A stretch of DNA of 64,000 bases from Tiliqua scincoides (Eukaryota; Chordata; Lepidosauria; Squamata; Scincidae), in the NCBI RefSeq assembly GCF_035046505.1, contig NC_089822.1:96439659-96503658 (forward strand), written 5' to 3'. A program made the position numbers and the translations under genes. Under the pieces are notes generated by a model that saw only the letters and a program-made list of their open reading frames with translations, was not told the DNA's origin and made no database searches. Each line of letters opens with the position of its first letter. Position 1 is the stretch's first letter. Positions 38,792 through 53,000 of the stretch are shown here, in pieces.

Positions 38792-41690
38792 GCCTGTCAC
38801 TGAAATAAGGCCTATATCGGGCTTCTCTTGAAGTGAATTTAGAAACATCAGTTGCCCCAAAATGCAGCTTTTAAAAAATTCTTTTCTGACCTTGTGCACT
38901 CAGAATCTAAAAACAAACACAAAAAAGACACCAGCAAACAACCTCCAAAAACGACACTGTGTGGTGGCGAATAAAGACACGAGCTGGTGTGATGCTGGTG
39001 CCAGGCTGCTGGGGGCTCTGAAGTCAAGCCCTGCACTGGGTCCCTACAGCCCCCCTGCCTCCCACAGGATGGCATATATTTGATTGACAGGTCTCCTAGG
39101 CCACTGTGCCTTTAAAAGTTGGGTGGCAAGCAGAAACATCTCCAGTGAAGCTTTCTCTGACAAGGAGATAGTGATGGAAACTTCCCTGGGTGAAGAGCTG
39201 AACACGGCTCAGGATACATGGAGTTTTTAGCACTGCAATTAATCTGCCTTGGCACATGCAATTTTATTTGGCTTTCTATTAATGGGTGCTGTTATTGGTC
39301 TCTTATTTTAGGGTGGGTCACTCCAACAGAAAGTCCTGGAAAGTCCTTTTACTATCTGTTCTGAATGCAATTATGGCCAGGTGGGATATGTGGAGATAAT
39401 CTACTCACGTGTGCTGTCTTTCAGGTTGTCATCTTGTTCAGGCAGAAACTGGCCTAGAAAATATCACTGCCCTGTTCTCTGAGCCAGAAATCCCCTGTTA
39501 TCTTAACAGCTCCCTGTTAGATTCCGTGTGCAACAGAATGAAGTGAGGGGGGCCTGAGGTGGTAGAATGGACTGCACCAGATTGCTGGTAAAGGATACCA
39601 TTTGGGAACGCTTGCCTGTATTTTTGTATAAATTTTCAGCCTTACTGAAACCAGTTCCCTTATGTTTAAGCAAACTTAATAGCAACCCAGATGTCCACCT
39701 GATAAAGCCCTTGGAGGGGTTTAAATACCCTGAAACGACATGTTTGCAGCTAATTAGGTGGCTACATTTAATGAGATAATTTAATTAATTAGCTGGAAAA
39801 GGCCATACTCATTTAGTTCTCAGGCCCTTGTAATTATCTCCTCCAGGTGTCTGACCTTGAAATGGTGCCCATTACTTTCCAAAATGAGATAAGCAAACCC
39901 TTCCAGCTGCCCAGTCCTTGCTTGGGAACACCAACATGGCTTAGAAGATGCACACAATTAAGGGCTAAACAGTGCTCATCGTATGCTTCTACAAATTAAT
40001 GACAATATATTCCCAATAGGCTTTTAACCCCTGAAGGGTCATTGAAAGGGGTATGTGGTACAGCACTAACTCCTTGAGATACAGTGGTCTCCCATGACAT
40101 GCCAGTACAAGGTGATAAACTTCTGCTCCTGCAGGATACTGTTGAAAGCACTGGATCAGACCCAGGACAAGACAACAATCCTTCCTGTTAGTGTTGGCCA
40201 AAGTGCATAGTGAGCTTTCTCAGAGCCCTACAGGACTTCTCCGTAGCCAGCTTCAGTGAGGCAACAGTGTCTCTCACTTCCTCTTCCTTCTAAGGAAGTT
40301 GCCAACTCATCTCCTAACTGTGATTATACAATCGTAAAACTTTATCAGTTTAATATCCAAAGCTTGACTGTATTAAGGGGGATGGTGCCCAGGGTGGCCA
40401 CTGTGGCCCACCATGTGGTAATAGCCCTGCACCTGACCTTCCCATGCACTCTTGAGTACCTTCCAGCTGGCTGGGAGCTGTCCAGTAGATGCTGCTACCA
40501 GGAAAGGGAAAGATCAACTCTGGAATGCCCATTCCCTCCTGTCTGGGGGTGAACTCATTCGCAAGAGTTCCCTCAGCTTGGGAGCCAGAGGAGCTCCTGG
40601 GGTCACTGACTTGGCCAACTGCATCAGTTGTACCCGCATCAGTTTGGAATTATCTGGAGGTAGAGGCTGCAGCTCTTAGCTCTGGTCAGAAACAGGCAGG
40701 AGACTTGTAAAAATAACTAGAGTTCATTAAGAAGGGCAAAGGTTGAAAAGGCAAAAATACTGCCTTGCAATAGTAGACACTTTCAAGATTATTGCATGTA
40801 AGCTGAGAAAAGCAAGAAGATGGAAAGATGAATGGAGCAACTGGACAAAGAGAGACCTGACAGTGGGAGAGACAAGTCAAGCCATGGCCAGTAGCATTAG
40901 TGGGAGCTACTCATTGAGATCTCCTAGCATGGAGCGGGTCAGAAGGTCCTGCCTTTTTCTGATACTGTACCATCATTGTACCAATGAGGTCCACTGAATC
41001 CTAAGTTGATTTGGCCAGGAGCTTGTCTAATTTCCTGTTGCAACCCCCCCCCCCAGGAAGATATCAGTGATGAAAGAAACACCCTCCACTTTCCATTAAA
41101 GCAGTATTTCTCAAATCTTGCCCTACAGCCCTGTATTTTTTTACTTAAATAGCAGCTCCTTGGAATGGATCGGGATTGTGACATCAGTGCACAGGGGGCC
41201 AGTGTTTAACTCTTTCCTGTGCACTACGGTCCCAGCAAGCCTCACACCCCAGAAGATGCTATTAGCCACAAAAGGGAAGCATCCATTGGAACCAGTGGAA
41301 GTGTCCATCCTGGGGCCAGTAGCACTTTCAGGGGCACCAAGTCCATTGGGGCTCTGGTGCACTGCGAAAGGGTTAAACATTCCCTCCCAACACTTCCCAG
41401 GCCCAATCCTGATCACTCCTCCCTGATGACTGTTATTTAAGTACAATAATAAACACAGCCCAAAGTACAGGTTTAAACACAACGTGCAGTTTGGCCTCAA
41501 GCTAATCTATTCAAAAGATAGGGCATGCTGATACTGACACTGTTCAATGTATTGCATCCACTTGGCAGTGTCCAGAACAGCTGTTTCTATCATCCCACCC
41601 TAGCAATGCTACTGCATCAAAATATGTAACAAAGAGACAAAAATAGATGCAACTTTGCTCTTTAACTGTCATCTGCAGTTCAGTTATTTT
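38792..41690. other. CLTA-CCIN intergenic region, nothing recognised
   Basis: About 2.9 kb between the two minus-strand genes. No exon, RNA gene or clear transposon ends were recognised. A C-run lies near 41045-41055. Confidence 0.3.
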
Positions 41691-41696
41691 TTTATT
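41691..41696 (-). other. CCIN: CCIN poly(A) signal
   Basis: A canonical AATAAA on the minus strand (tttatt on the plus strand), about 34 nt after the CCIN stop codon, would give a very short 3' UTR. Confidence 0.5.
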
Positions 41697-41729
41697 GCTA
41701 GAAATTTTGTACCTTTTTGTCTTCCCAAA

Positions 41730-44120
<2,391 letters not shown>

Positions 44121-44129
44121 CAAGCAGCC

Positions 44130-44420
44130 AGGCGGGGCAGGGGGAAGGCGAAGACAGGGTGGATGGGGCCCAGGTGCAGGGTGGGATTATCTGCACTGGC
44201 ATTCCAAATGCCGGACCTGGAAGCCCAACACAGGGCTTCTTGCACTTGTGCCAGCCATTTGGCAGGCGGAGATTTAAGTAGCCCCATTAAGCAGAATGGG
44301 GCTTTGCACGGGGTACGGCCCCTTACCTTGAGGAGACCTCCAGCCTGCTTCTTCCCAGCACTGGATACAGTGTGGACTGCGTGGCCCCACTGTACCAGTG
44401 CTGATTTGGAGTCGGCCGTT
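44130..44420. repeat. GC-rich repeat related to 38354-38791
   Basis: Shares an ordered series of short blocks with 38354-38791 ('gcccaacacagggcttc', 'tgtgccagccatttgg', 'ccagcactggatacagtg'). The borders are unclear. Confidence 0.4.
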
Positions 44421-44439
44421 GGTCCAAGAATGTCATAGA

Positions 44440-47400
44440 ATTTGGGGAAGAACCTTCAGGTGAGGAGAAGTCTCAGCAAGAACTTGTTCTGTTGCATGTT
44501 GAACCAGCAACAGGGGTGTTGTAGGTGGGAAATCATTGTTCTCCTTGAACTTCAAACCAAATGTTATTGCAACTCAACTGCACCTATATTTCTGATCAAC
44601 TTATTAGTTTTACACAGTGAGCAACTATTGTGAGAAACAATTACATTACTATACACATGCCAAAAGCTCAAATCCCTTTTGGGTTGTTTTTTTTCTATGT
44701 CACTCCATCAAATGATCTCAAAATGCACTGCTTTTTTGGAAATTAATCTCACACATATTCAAGAACAAGATTTCAAAGAGTCTGGACATTCTCAGTCCCC
44801 AGCAATATTTAAATGTCTTTCTTACCCTCTCCCTCTTCTGAAATCTGAAATGAGTAGTTGGGTAACCTGAGAAAAAAATTTTTTTTTTTTCAAATCCTGT
44901 TGATCTTGGTCTTCCAGCACCTCCTCTTTCTCTTTTAGTCAATTCTATATAGGACCACCCCTGCCATTTGTGGCCATTTCATTACTTTGAAGAAATCCCT
45001 AATTAAGTAGAATGTAGATCAGCAGCTTTGAGCTCTTTTGGAAGAAGAAAAGGGTACAAGTGTAATAAATAAAGATATATTGACAACTGATGCCTTTGAG
45101 CAAGTGTAGAGCACCATTTCCCTGCCACTAAGCAACTGTAGCTGATCTTCACATATTTAGGATTAAGGAGCAAGGCTTTCTTCCAAAACAGATGGTAGAC
45201 TCCCAGGCAGATCTGAAACCCAAGACTTATTTTCTTAGAACGGAAGCTGTATCTGTGCCTTGCGTGGTGGCATTCCAAAAGCACAGACCAGATATGATTG
45301 TGGAGCTTGTAAGCTTATGGTGGTGCTGTTGTACCCACTGCTAAACCTTAGTCTATACTTGACTGTAGTAGGTTGCTCACACTCCCTCCTGTAAACCAAT
45401 CTGAGCTTCAAGAAGACTTGATCAAATAAACCAAATTAGATTGATTTCCCATTTCTAGGCAGAATATCACGTGCTGTCCAATCTGATGCATGCTTTCTTA
45501 GAAATCCTACTAATCTGAATGGAACTGATGCCCAAGGAAATCTCTGTAGCACCATGGTCTTAGCATTCTTTCTCTTTCTGATTGAGTATGTTGTTGTGCA
45601 GAGCTTTCTCTATTAGGAGGCAGTACTTCAGTTTCCAGAATCTGTGGGCGAAACTAGAATCTCGTAGGAGGAAGGGTGGTTGCCTTGACTCATCCTCCAG
45701 ATGTTCTCATCTTCTTGTCACAGTCATGTACTGCCCCCCCTAACAACAGCACAAATAATAGCTCTGATAATATTTGCATTAAAGGAACCAAGAAGCAACA
45801 CATTGAAGCAGAGGATATCACACTGTCAGACAGAGCTGCTAACTGACCAGAATAAAAACAGACTTGTCTATTATTGTGACCTTAACAGCAGTAAAACTTT
45901 ACACAGCACAGAGATAATTAGCTCTATTCACATTTTCCCCACCAGCCAGACATATGGGGGCAAGGGGAAGTGGAGGGCATAATCCAGCTCCACTGGGGGG
46001 GGGGGGTTGTGAATCACTTGCTAATGCCTGCAGATTAAGTTGCTGTGTTAAAAGGCACAGGATTGATTGATTAATTAATTCAGTGTGGTTTAAAAAAAAG
46101 TGGCAACACTAGCCACACCCACAGGTGCCAGTACAGAGGCTCCAAAATAGCATCTTGAAACTCAAAATCTCAGTAGTGGTATTTTATGAGAAACTGTAAG
46201 GCTGCAATCCTATATTTAGTTATGTGGAAATAAATCCTGTTGGATGCTGTGGAACCTACTTTTAGATAAACACAGAATTGCATCACACCCCAGGCTTTTT
46301 TTTGTTGATTCTGTGGCATCTCCTGTTCCCTAAATAGTGGGGTCATTACTGGTGGATGAATTGTTGTGAAGGCCCATTGAATTCAATGATATTTTCTTCT
46401 TGGTAGGTAGATTTAGGATTGCAATCCTAAAACTTTATTGAGAATTAAATAACAGTGGTTCCATTTGGTCAACTAATAACCAATAATAACTACAGAACTC
46501 AGACAGGTTATTTGATACACCAAATCCTAAGTTGACATTAACTGGTGACAATAATTTGTTTTTCTTGAATCTAAAAGCTCTTCTTAAATTTGAAAAAGAC
46601 AGTTTGTTCCCCCTCTTTCAAATGACAACACTCAGCCTGTGGTTAATGTAATATTTCTCTTGGATGTATTACAGATTACTATGGTACATTAGTAACACAC
46701 AGAAGGATTGTTTATATATGTAATGGAAGATCAGAAGATCATCAGGTGGATGATGTGGTGTTGACAGCAATTCCATGTTTTGACAGCTAGTTGACAGCTC
46801 AGGGAAGGGCAGGGCTGGCTCCACAGCTGTAATCAATCAAGGCCAATGGAGACCTAGTTGGACACCTGAGCTTCATTTGACCTTGATGGGGCTTTGAATG
46901 AGCTAAGGAGGTAACTCACAGCTGAGCTGCATTTGCACTTAATGGGACACAAAGGATAAAAGGCAGCTTCAGAAGGCCCAAAGGATACTGATCTGGAGAT
47001 AAACCCTGACCCAGAGGGAGATGCTACCTGAGCAGGAGGGAACCAAACCAAGAGGGCTACCTGACCCAGACCTACAGGAGAAGGGGACTGCCAGGACTCT
47101 GCTGGAGGACACGGAAGACTGGACTGTGCTTTGGAGACCGGATTGGACTTGAATTGGAGGCTTCAGACTTTACCCACTGAGTTAAGTGGAGTTTTGGGGA
47201 GGGAAAGCCTCTAGACAAGAAGACTTGCAGGGAGTGTCTCTGTTCATAGTAGTAAATTTGGGTAGTTGCTATAGATAAGGAGTTCTGTGTTCATTCCTTT
47301 GCACACCACAGTGGTTCTTCTAGAGATAAAGAGGGTGTTAATTAGCCAAAAAGCAGGCATTAGGAGAGAGTTGAGATATTTGGACAGGACAAATTGGTGT

Positions 47401-47849
47401 AGTCAGCAGGATTCAAAAATTAGGATAGGACAATATATAGCAAAGACACACTGGAATCCTTCTAGAAGCTGCAAAGCAATTTAACTAACTCTGTGCCTGA
47501 TTTAAACTTTATTTTTAATTTTTTTTCCATTCAGCAGCATTGTGCCTTATAATGAGGTTATATCATATTTCTGTGTACCTCCCATAATGCTGCTTCCTTT
47601 AATGTGGATTCATTACCATGTTCTTTGTCATAGCTGTGATTGATAGGCATTGAAGCCTGTGGGAGCAGTGGATTGCATGGGGCCCATCAGACCCATCCTG
47701 CCTCTTAGGAAATGATGTCTTCTGTAGTGCTATTTTGTGAAGTGTTCAACTTTGGTAGGAAATATGCCCCAGGTTTATAGATAGTATAAACATATTGAAG
47801 AACAAACATTCCCAGAGTGTCTCCAACTGTAACAATGATAAAAAAAGAA
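44440..47849. other. Intergenic CCIN-NANS region, low content
   Basis: Mostly unique-looking A/T-rich sequence. An old palindromic-repeat relic lies around 46200-46275, and a G-run near 45997-46006. The stretch 46790-47280 is purine-rich, with a TATA-like 'ggataaaaggcagc' at about 46955 and no long ORF. It may be the remnant of a long terminal repeat or of a non-coding transcript, but no paired repeat or coding piece supports either. Confidence 0.25.
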
Positions 47850-47940
47850 AGGGTGCAATCCTACCCAGGTCTGCTCAGAAGTAAGTCCTATTTTGTTCAA
47901 TGGGGTTTACTCTCAGGAAAGTGTGGTTAGGATTACAGCC
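47850..47940 (-). repeat. Short palindromic repeat, single copy
   Basis: A copy in reverse orientation, with 'gtctgctcagaagtaagtcc' and 'caatggggtttactctcagg', bounded by GCAATCCTA and TAGGATTACAG. Confidence 0.75.
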
Positions 47941-48270
47941 AAAATCACAAGTACAATACTAACCAAGCAGCATAAAATCAAATTCAGTGAAAGATGAAAA
48001 AGACTGGCATCAAAAGGACACCACGTTTCATGCCAGGCACAAACCCCTCTGAGTGGAGCTTCCAAAGGTGGGGCACCACAGCTGAAAAGGCCCCTCCCTC
48101 AGTTGGCAGGGGAACCTGGAGGAGGGCTTCCCAGGAAGACATGAGCAACAGGCAGGTTTAGGTGGAAGGTGATCCTTCTGGGACCCAAGCAGCCACGATG
48201 GGCTTTAAAGGGGAGAGCCAGTGACTTGGATGTTGTAGAGATGTCGGTACAATGTTTATCTGAAACTATA

Positions 48271-48628
48271 GTTAATAATAATAATAATAATACAGGTATT
48301 TCTATACCGCCTTTCTTGGTCCTCAGATTTCTCCTTAGACTTTATTCAAGGCAGTTTACATAGGCAGGCAATTTTTAAATCCCCGTAGGGATTTTTACAA
48401 TTTGAAAGAAGGTTTCTATCTTTCAAGAAACCACAACATTCAGGTGTTTCTTTCTTGATCTGGCCGCACATTCTGGCCTCCATCCTCCCACGCTCAGAGC
48501 AGATGAAATAGCTCGGCTCAGCTTGTCAGCTGCTTCAAGGTCGCACGGTGCTGGTGGCCTCAAACTGGCGACCTTCAGATGTTATCTTCAGGCAAATGGA
48601 GGCTCAACCCTCTAGACCAGACCTCCTG
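48271..48628 (-). mobile_element. Sauria-type SINE
   Basis: Minus-strand copy. Read on the plus strand it runs from (AAT)n and 'ctataccgcctttcttgg' to 'ccagacctcctg'. It has a deletion in the middle relative to the copies at 14533-14960 and 54885-55313. Confidence 0.83.
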
Positions 48629-48759
48629 CCTAGTTGCTGTTGATCAGACCTAGTTGCTGTTATGAAATAACTGAAATACTGTATGGTGGGGTTGGGGAAC
48701 AAGACACTTTGGAAGTTCTTGCACAATGTTTTGAAACAGCTACGAGCTCGTATTTGTAA

Positions 48760-48960
48760 CCATTGTGCCGTGGCACACTGATGTGCTGTGGATGGTCCAC
48801 AGGTATGCCATGGGAGTTTGAAAGGGTCATTTATTAGTAGGGCAACTGAGGGATTTGAGCCCTCTAGCAGCAGCATGGCATGCCTTGTTAATGGTCAAAA
48901 TACTCATGGTGTGCCTTGGCAATTTTAGCGCCTTGTCAGTGTGCCATGAGATGAAAATCT
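48760..48960. mobile_element. hAT fragment related to 54111-54337
   Basis: Shares 'ggtatgccatgggagttt', 'gggtcatttattagtagggc' and 'cagtgtgccatgagatgaaa' with the complete element at 54111-54337. Clear termini are not kept. Confidence 0.65.
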
Positions 48961-49205
48961 CTGTTTTTAAAAAGGAGATAATATGTCAGTATGCAGATAG
49001 CAAAAGTGTGCAAAGCCTGCCAACTTCCTTTTTCCTCTCCAGTCGAAAATGTCAGACTCATAGGGGAATTTCTAAAATACCACCCATTCCGACCACACTT
49101 TGCCCTTTGGGTGCCTCCCTCTTTCTCCAAATGAGGATCAGCCCTATCTTCTTGATCAGGAGGGCAGCAGCCTGTCACCAGTCCTGGCAGTATTTTGGAG
49201 GGCCT

Positions 49206-49586
49206 AGGAGTTAGTCCCACTGACTATAATAGGATTTACTTCAGAGTAGACGTGCATAGGCGTGGGCTGTGAATTATACAGGAGGAATGCTGTGCCACGT
49301 TGCTAAATAAATAAAAACTTGGCAAGCAAAGTGGGAAGGAAAAAAAGAGGCTTTTCAGGATCTGGGCTGGGCAGGGTGAATCACCAACAACTAGGCGACT
49401 GGCAGCCCAATCCTATCCAACTTTTTCCTGGGAGTAAGCCCCATTGACTCTAATGGGATTTACTTCTGAGTAGACACGCATAGGATTGGGCTCTGAGACT
49501 GCAATCCTGTCCACACTTTCCTGGGAGTAAGCTCCATTGACTCTAATGGGACTTCCTTCTGAGTAGACATGCATAGGCTTGGGCTG
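49206..49586 (+). repeat. Short palindromic repeats: one partial and a tandem pair
   Basis: Copies at 49206-49270, 49403-49495 and 49497-49586, the last two head to tail with about 92-bp spacing. Each has the core ctgggagtaagcyccattga and the inverse half ending 'gagtagacatgcatagg'. They lie 0.3-0.7 kb upstream of the NANS start, echoing the array upstream of CLTA. Confidence 0.85.
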
Positions 49587-49599
49587 TGGGTCTACTCTC

Positions 49600-49922
49600 C
49601 AGCTCCCCCTTCCTTGCACTGCACAGTGGGACTCAATGATCACAGGGTCCTGCCACCTCGCCTCTCGCGCCAGTAGGGTCTGCGCCAAGCCGGGTGCTGA
49701 CTGGCTAGGCTGCTTCCAATGGGCTCTCTTTGATTGGCTGGAGGAGAACCGGAGCTCTTTCCCCAGCCAATGAGCTGAGCGCCGTTCCGGGATCTTGCAA
49801 AGAGCAGCTCACCCTTGAAGCCTGGGAAGAGCGCTGCTGGTTCCTGGCGCACGCGCGCTGGCAGGGTGGGGAGACAGCAGGAGCTGGTCCGGTCTGTGCG
49901 CCCGTCTCCAAGCCCAAGCGCG
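49600..49922 (+). promoter_or_regulatory. NANS: NANS CpG-rich promoter with three CCAAT boxes
   Basis: CCAAT at 49716-49720, ATTGG (reverse CCAAT) at 49733-49737 and CCAAT at 49767-49771 lie 150-210 bp before the ATG, in a CpG-dense, TATA-less block. The spacing of about 17 and 34 bp fits an NF-Y-bound promoter. The transcription start is not determined. Confidence 0.6.
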
Positions 49923-50054
49923 ATGCCGCTGCAGTTCGAGCTGTGCCCGGGCCGGGGCATCGGTGGAGACCACCCCTGTTTTATCATCGCCGAGATCGGC
50001 CAGAACCACCAGGGAGACCTGGAGGTGGCCAAGCAGATGATCCGGGTGGCCAAG
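49923..50054 (+). CDS. NANS: NANS exon 1
   Basis: Encodes MPLQFELCPGRGIGGDHPC through AKQMIRVAK in 44 codons, phase 0. The donor is GTGCGG, weaker than consensus but GT-bearing, and agrees with the human junction before ECGADCAKF. Confidence 0.94.
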
Positions 50055-53000
50055 GTGCGGCGGGGCATGCGTGGCCGGGGAGGGCGAGCCTGGCTAGTGT
50101 CGGTGACGTGTGGAAGAGCTGCCTGCGCCTGTCTCTCGCTTTGCGCACCATGTCGCTCTGTGAATGGGTGGGGCAGCAAACGTGCAATGAGCTGCAGGCA
50201 TGGCTGAGCATGGTTTCTTTGGGGACCCCTCTTCATGTGTGCATGCACTGCGTGTGTCGTTCCCCCCCCCCATCACTGCTTTCTTTCCATGTGGCTTGGC
50301 TCAGAGACTTGGATCACAGGGTCCTGCTGCCTTTTGGGCTCTATACCAGTGTTTCTCAACCAGTGGTATGGGTACCACCAGTGGTACTTGAGTGGCCTTT
50401 GGTGGTACTTGCAGGACCCCTGGACACCTGCCGCAACAAGACCAGGGACGCAACACGACAAACAGCAGTAGGAGGCTCCAAAGCATACTTTTGCATGCTC
50501 AAAAAACCCTCCTGTCTACCCTGAGCCTCTTATTAGTGTTGGTCACATTGCATCTGGTGTCCCAACCCAGAAGTAACTGGTGATGATGTCTTTGAATAAT
50601 ACTTTGAATAGGTGGACCATGTGAAGGGGTATGGCAGAGGACAAGGGTTGAGAACCACTGCCCTATAACTGGTTCACCCTGGGGCATTTGATGACTGCGG
50701 CATGAAGTGATGACTTCTACGCACAGACAAGCCATTGTGGATGCAGGTTGAGTATCCCTTATCCAGACTGCTTGGGAAGGGAATGCGTCTGGATTCTGGA
50801 ATAATTGCATAAATACAATGAGAAATGCTTCCTCTTGCTCTTCACTGTTACCATATGGGAGTCTGCTGGCCTCTGAGATTTTTCAACAGTGTCTGAATAG
50901 GGACACACTGCAGAGCAGAGAATAAAACTTATTATTTTTTTATTAACAGTATTTATATACTGCTTTTCAACAAAAAGCTCACAAAGCAGTTTACAGAGGA
51001 AAATCAAATAACTAACAGCTCCCTGTCCCAAAAGGGCTCACAATCTAAAAAGATGCAAAAGAACACCAGCAGACAGCCACTAGAAAAGACACTGCTGGGG
51101 TGAAGTGGGCCAGTTACTCTCTCCCTGCTAAATAAAAGAGGAGCACCCACTAGAAAAAGTGTCTCTTACCCAGTTAGCAGGGGTAAATTTACATCCTGTA
51201 CCTGCACTGTGGGAAATGAGCACAAGATCTTCCAGATCTACAGAAAGCTTTAAAAGAAAGTCTTGGACAAAAATGTCTCAATTTTGGAATAGCCCAGATT
51301 TCAGAGGTCTGGATAAGGGGTAATCTACCTGTATAAAACTGCACACAGATCCGAGTCTCCCCTTGCATGCAGTGCTTGGAGTTCTTTCTGTATTGTGTTG
51401 TGAGCCACATTATAAATTTGAAACATGGGGTATAAATTGTCTAAGTAACTGGAATTTAATTTTGAAATGAGTAGGTTGCCCGGACAGCATCCCACAGTGG
51501 TAGTGAGGAGAAATTCTGACTGATGGGATAAGGCTTATAAACTGCTTCATACTTGGAGAAATTCTCTATAAATGATGGGGATAATAAGCTGTGATTCACA
51601 AAGCAGTTAAGATGGAGTACTTGGATCTTAGTCCTTAAAACACATTACTGAGAATTAGTTTATCACATGTCTATCCCATCTTTTCTCCAAGGAGCTCAGA
51701 GCAATGCACATAGGATTGTTGCCCATTTGGTTTTGTGAACAGTGGTCTTGCAAAGTATGTTAGGCTGAAGGAAAGTGAGTTTCAGAATGGAGTATTCTGA
51801 ATTTGATTTGAGGCCCTGGTGGTTACAGCCCAAGCCCAACATGTTGCCCCCTACATCAGACTGACTGTAAAGAGAAATTGATGGTATATGCCACAGGTGG
51901 GATTGAAATCAAAGGCTACCATTTACAGTGCAGAGTGTGAATTATTTTGCTAAACCCAGCATCAAGGCTAAGTTCCATTCTGTGAAACTAAAGCCACAAT
52001 TCTATGCATACTTCCATTAACCTCAGTGCTATTTCTGAATAAAGTAAGCATAGGATGGGATTGTAAGGCTGCTGTTGTACACTGTTGGGAGTATGTCCAA
52101 TTATAGTGAATAAATAAAACTTCAGGGGAAAAAAAGCTCTGCAGGATCAGAACAAAGACCCATCTAGTCTCCATCCCCCAGTAACCAACCAGCTGCCTTT
52201 GGGAAACTCGCAAATATGACAAAAAGGCACCCTTCTCTCCTGTCATTGCTCCCCTTCAACTGGCATTGATACAGCCACTGAACCTGGAAATAGTGCATGG
52301 CCATTTTGACTAGGGGGCATTGCTAAACCTCCATGAATTTGTCTTATCCCCTTTGAAAGCAATCCATGCTAGTGGACATCACTGCATCTTATGGCACTGA
52401 ATTCCACAGATGGATTACATGCTATGTGAAGTCACGCCTTTTCCCTAACCTTAATCTTCCACTGGTTTCATTAGATGAATCCAAACTCTTATATTGCAAG
52501 AGAAAAACATCCCTCCGAATATCTCTCCACACCATGCACAATTTTCTAAGCCTTAATCATGTCACTGACACGTAATGCCTTCTCTTGAGCCAAAAAAGCC
52601 TCAAACCTTTCTCGTAAAAAGATGCCCCAGCCCTCTGCTCGGTTTGGTTATCCTCTTTTTGCATCTTTTCCAGCTGTACAGTGTCCTTCTGGAGGTGTGC
52701 CGAGAATTGTACATAGTATTCCAAATACAGCTGCAGCATCCATTTGTATAGGAATACTTATAATATTAAGTCTTATTCTTAATTCCTTTCCTAATGATCC
52801 CTTAGTGTGGAATTTGCCTTTTATACAATTATTACACATTGAGTCAGTGTTATCACAGAGCAATCCACCACAATCCAAGATTTTTTTCTTGCTTTGTTGC
52901 CACAGCTGAGAGTGCATATATAAAATATATACATAAAATTGGGATTTTTTTGTTCTAGTGTGCATCACTGTGTGTGTATTGACCTTGAGCTGCATGTAAT

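Noticed and set aside
46790-47280. Possible solo long terminal repeat
   Set aside because: A TATA-like motif alone is not enough. No TG...CA borders, target duplication, paired repeat or coding piece was found.
49640-50524. Long frames on both strands at the NANS 5' end (202 and 264 codons)
   Set aside because: They overlap the NANS promoter and exon 1 in other frames and are explained by GC-richness. The exon 1 reading is fixed by family similarity.
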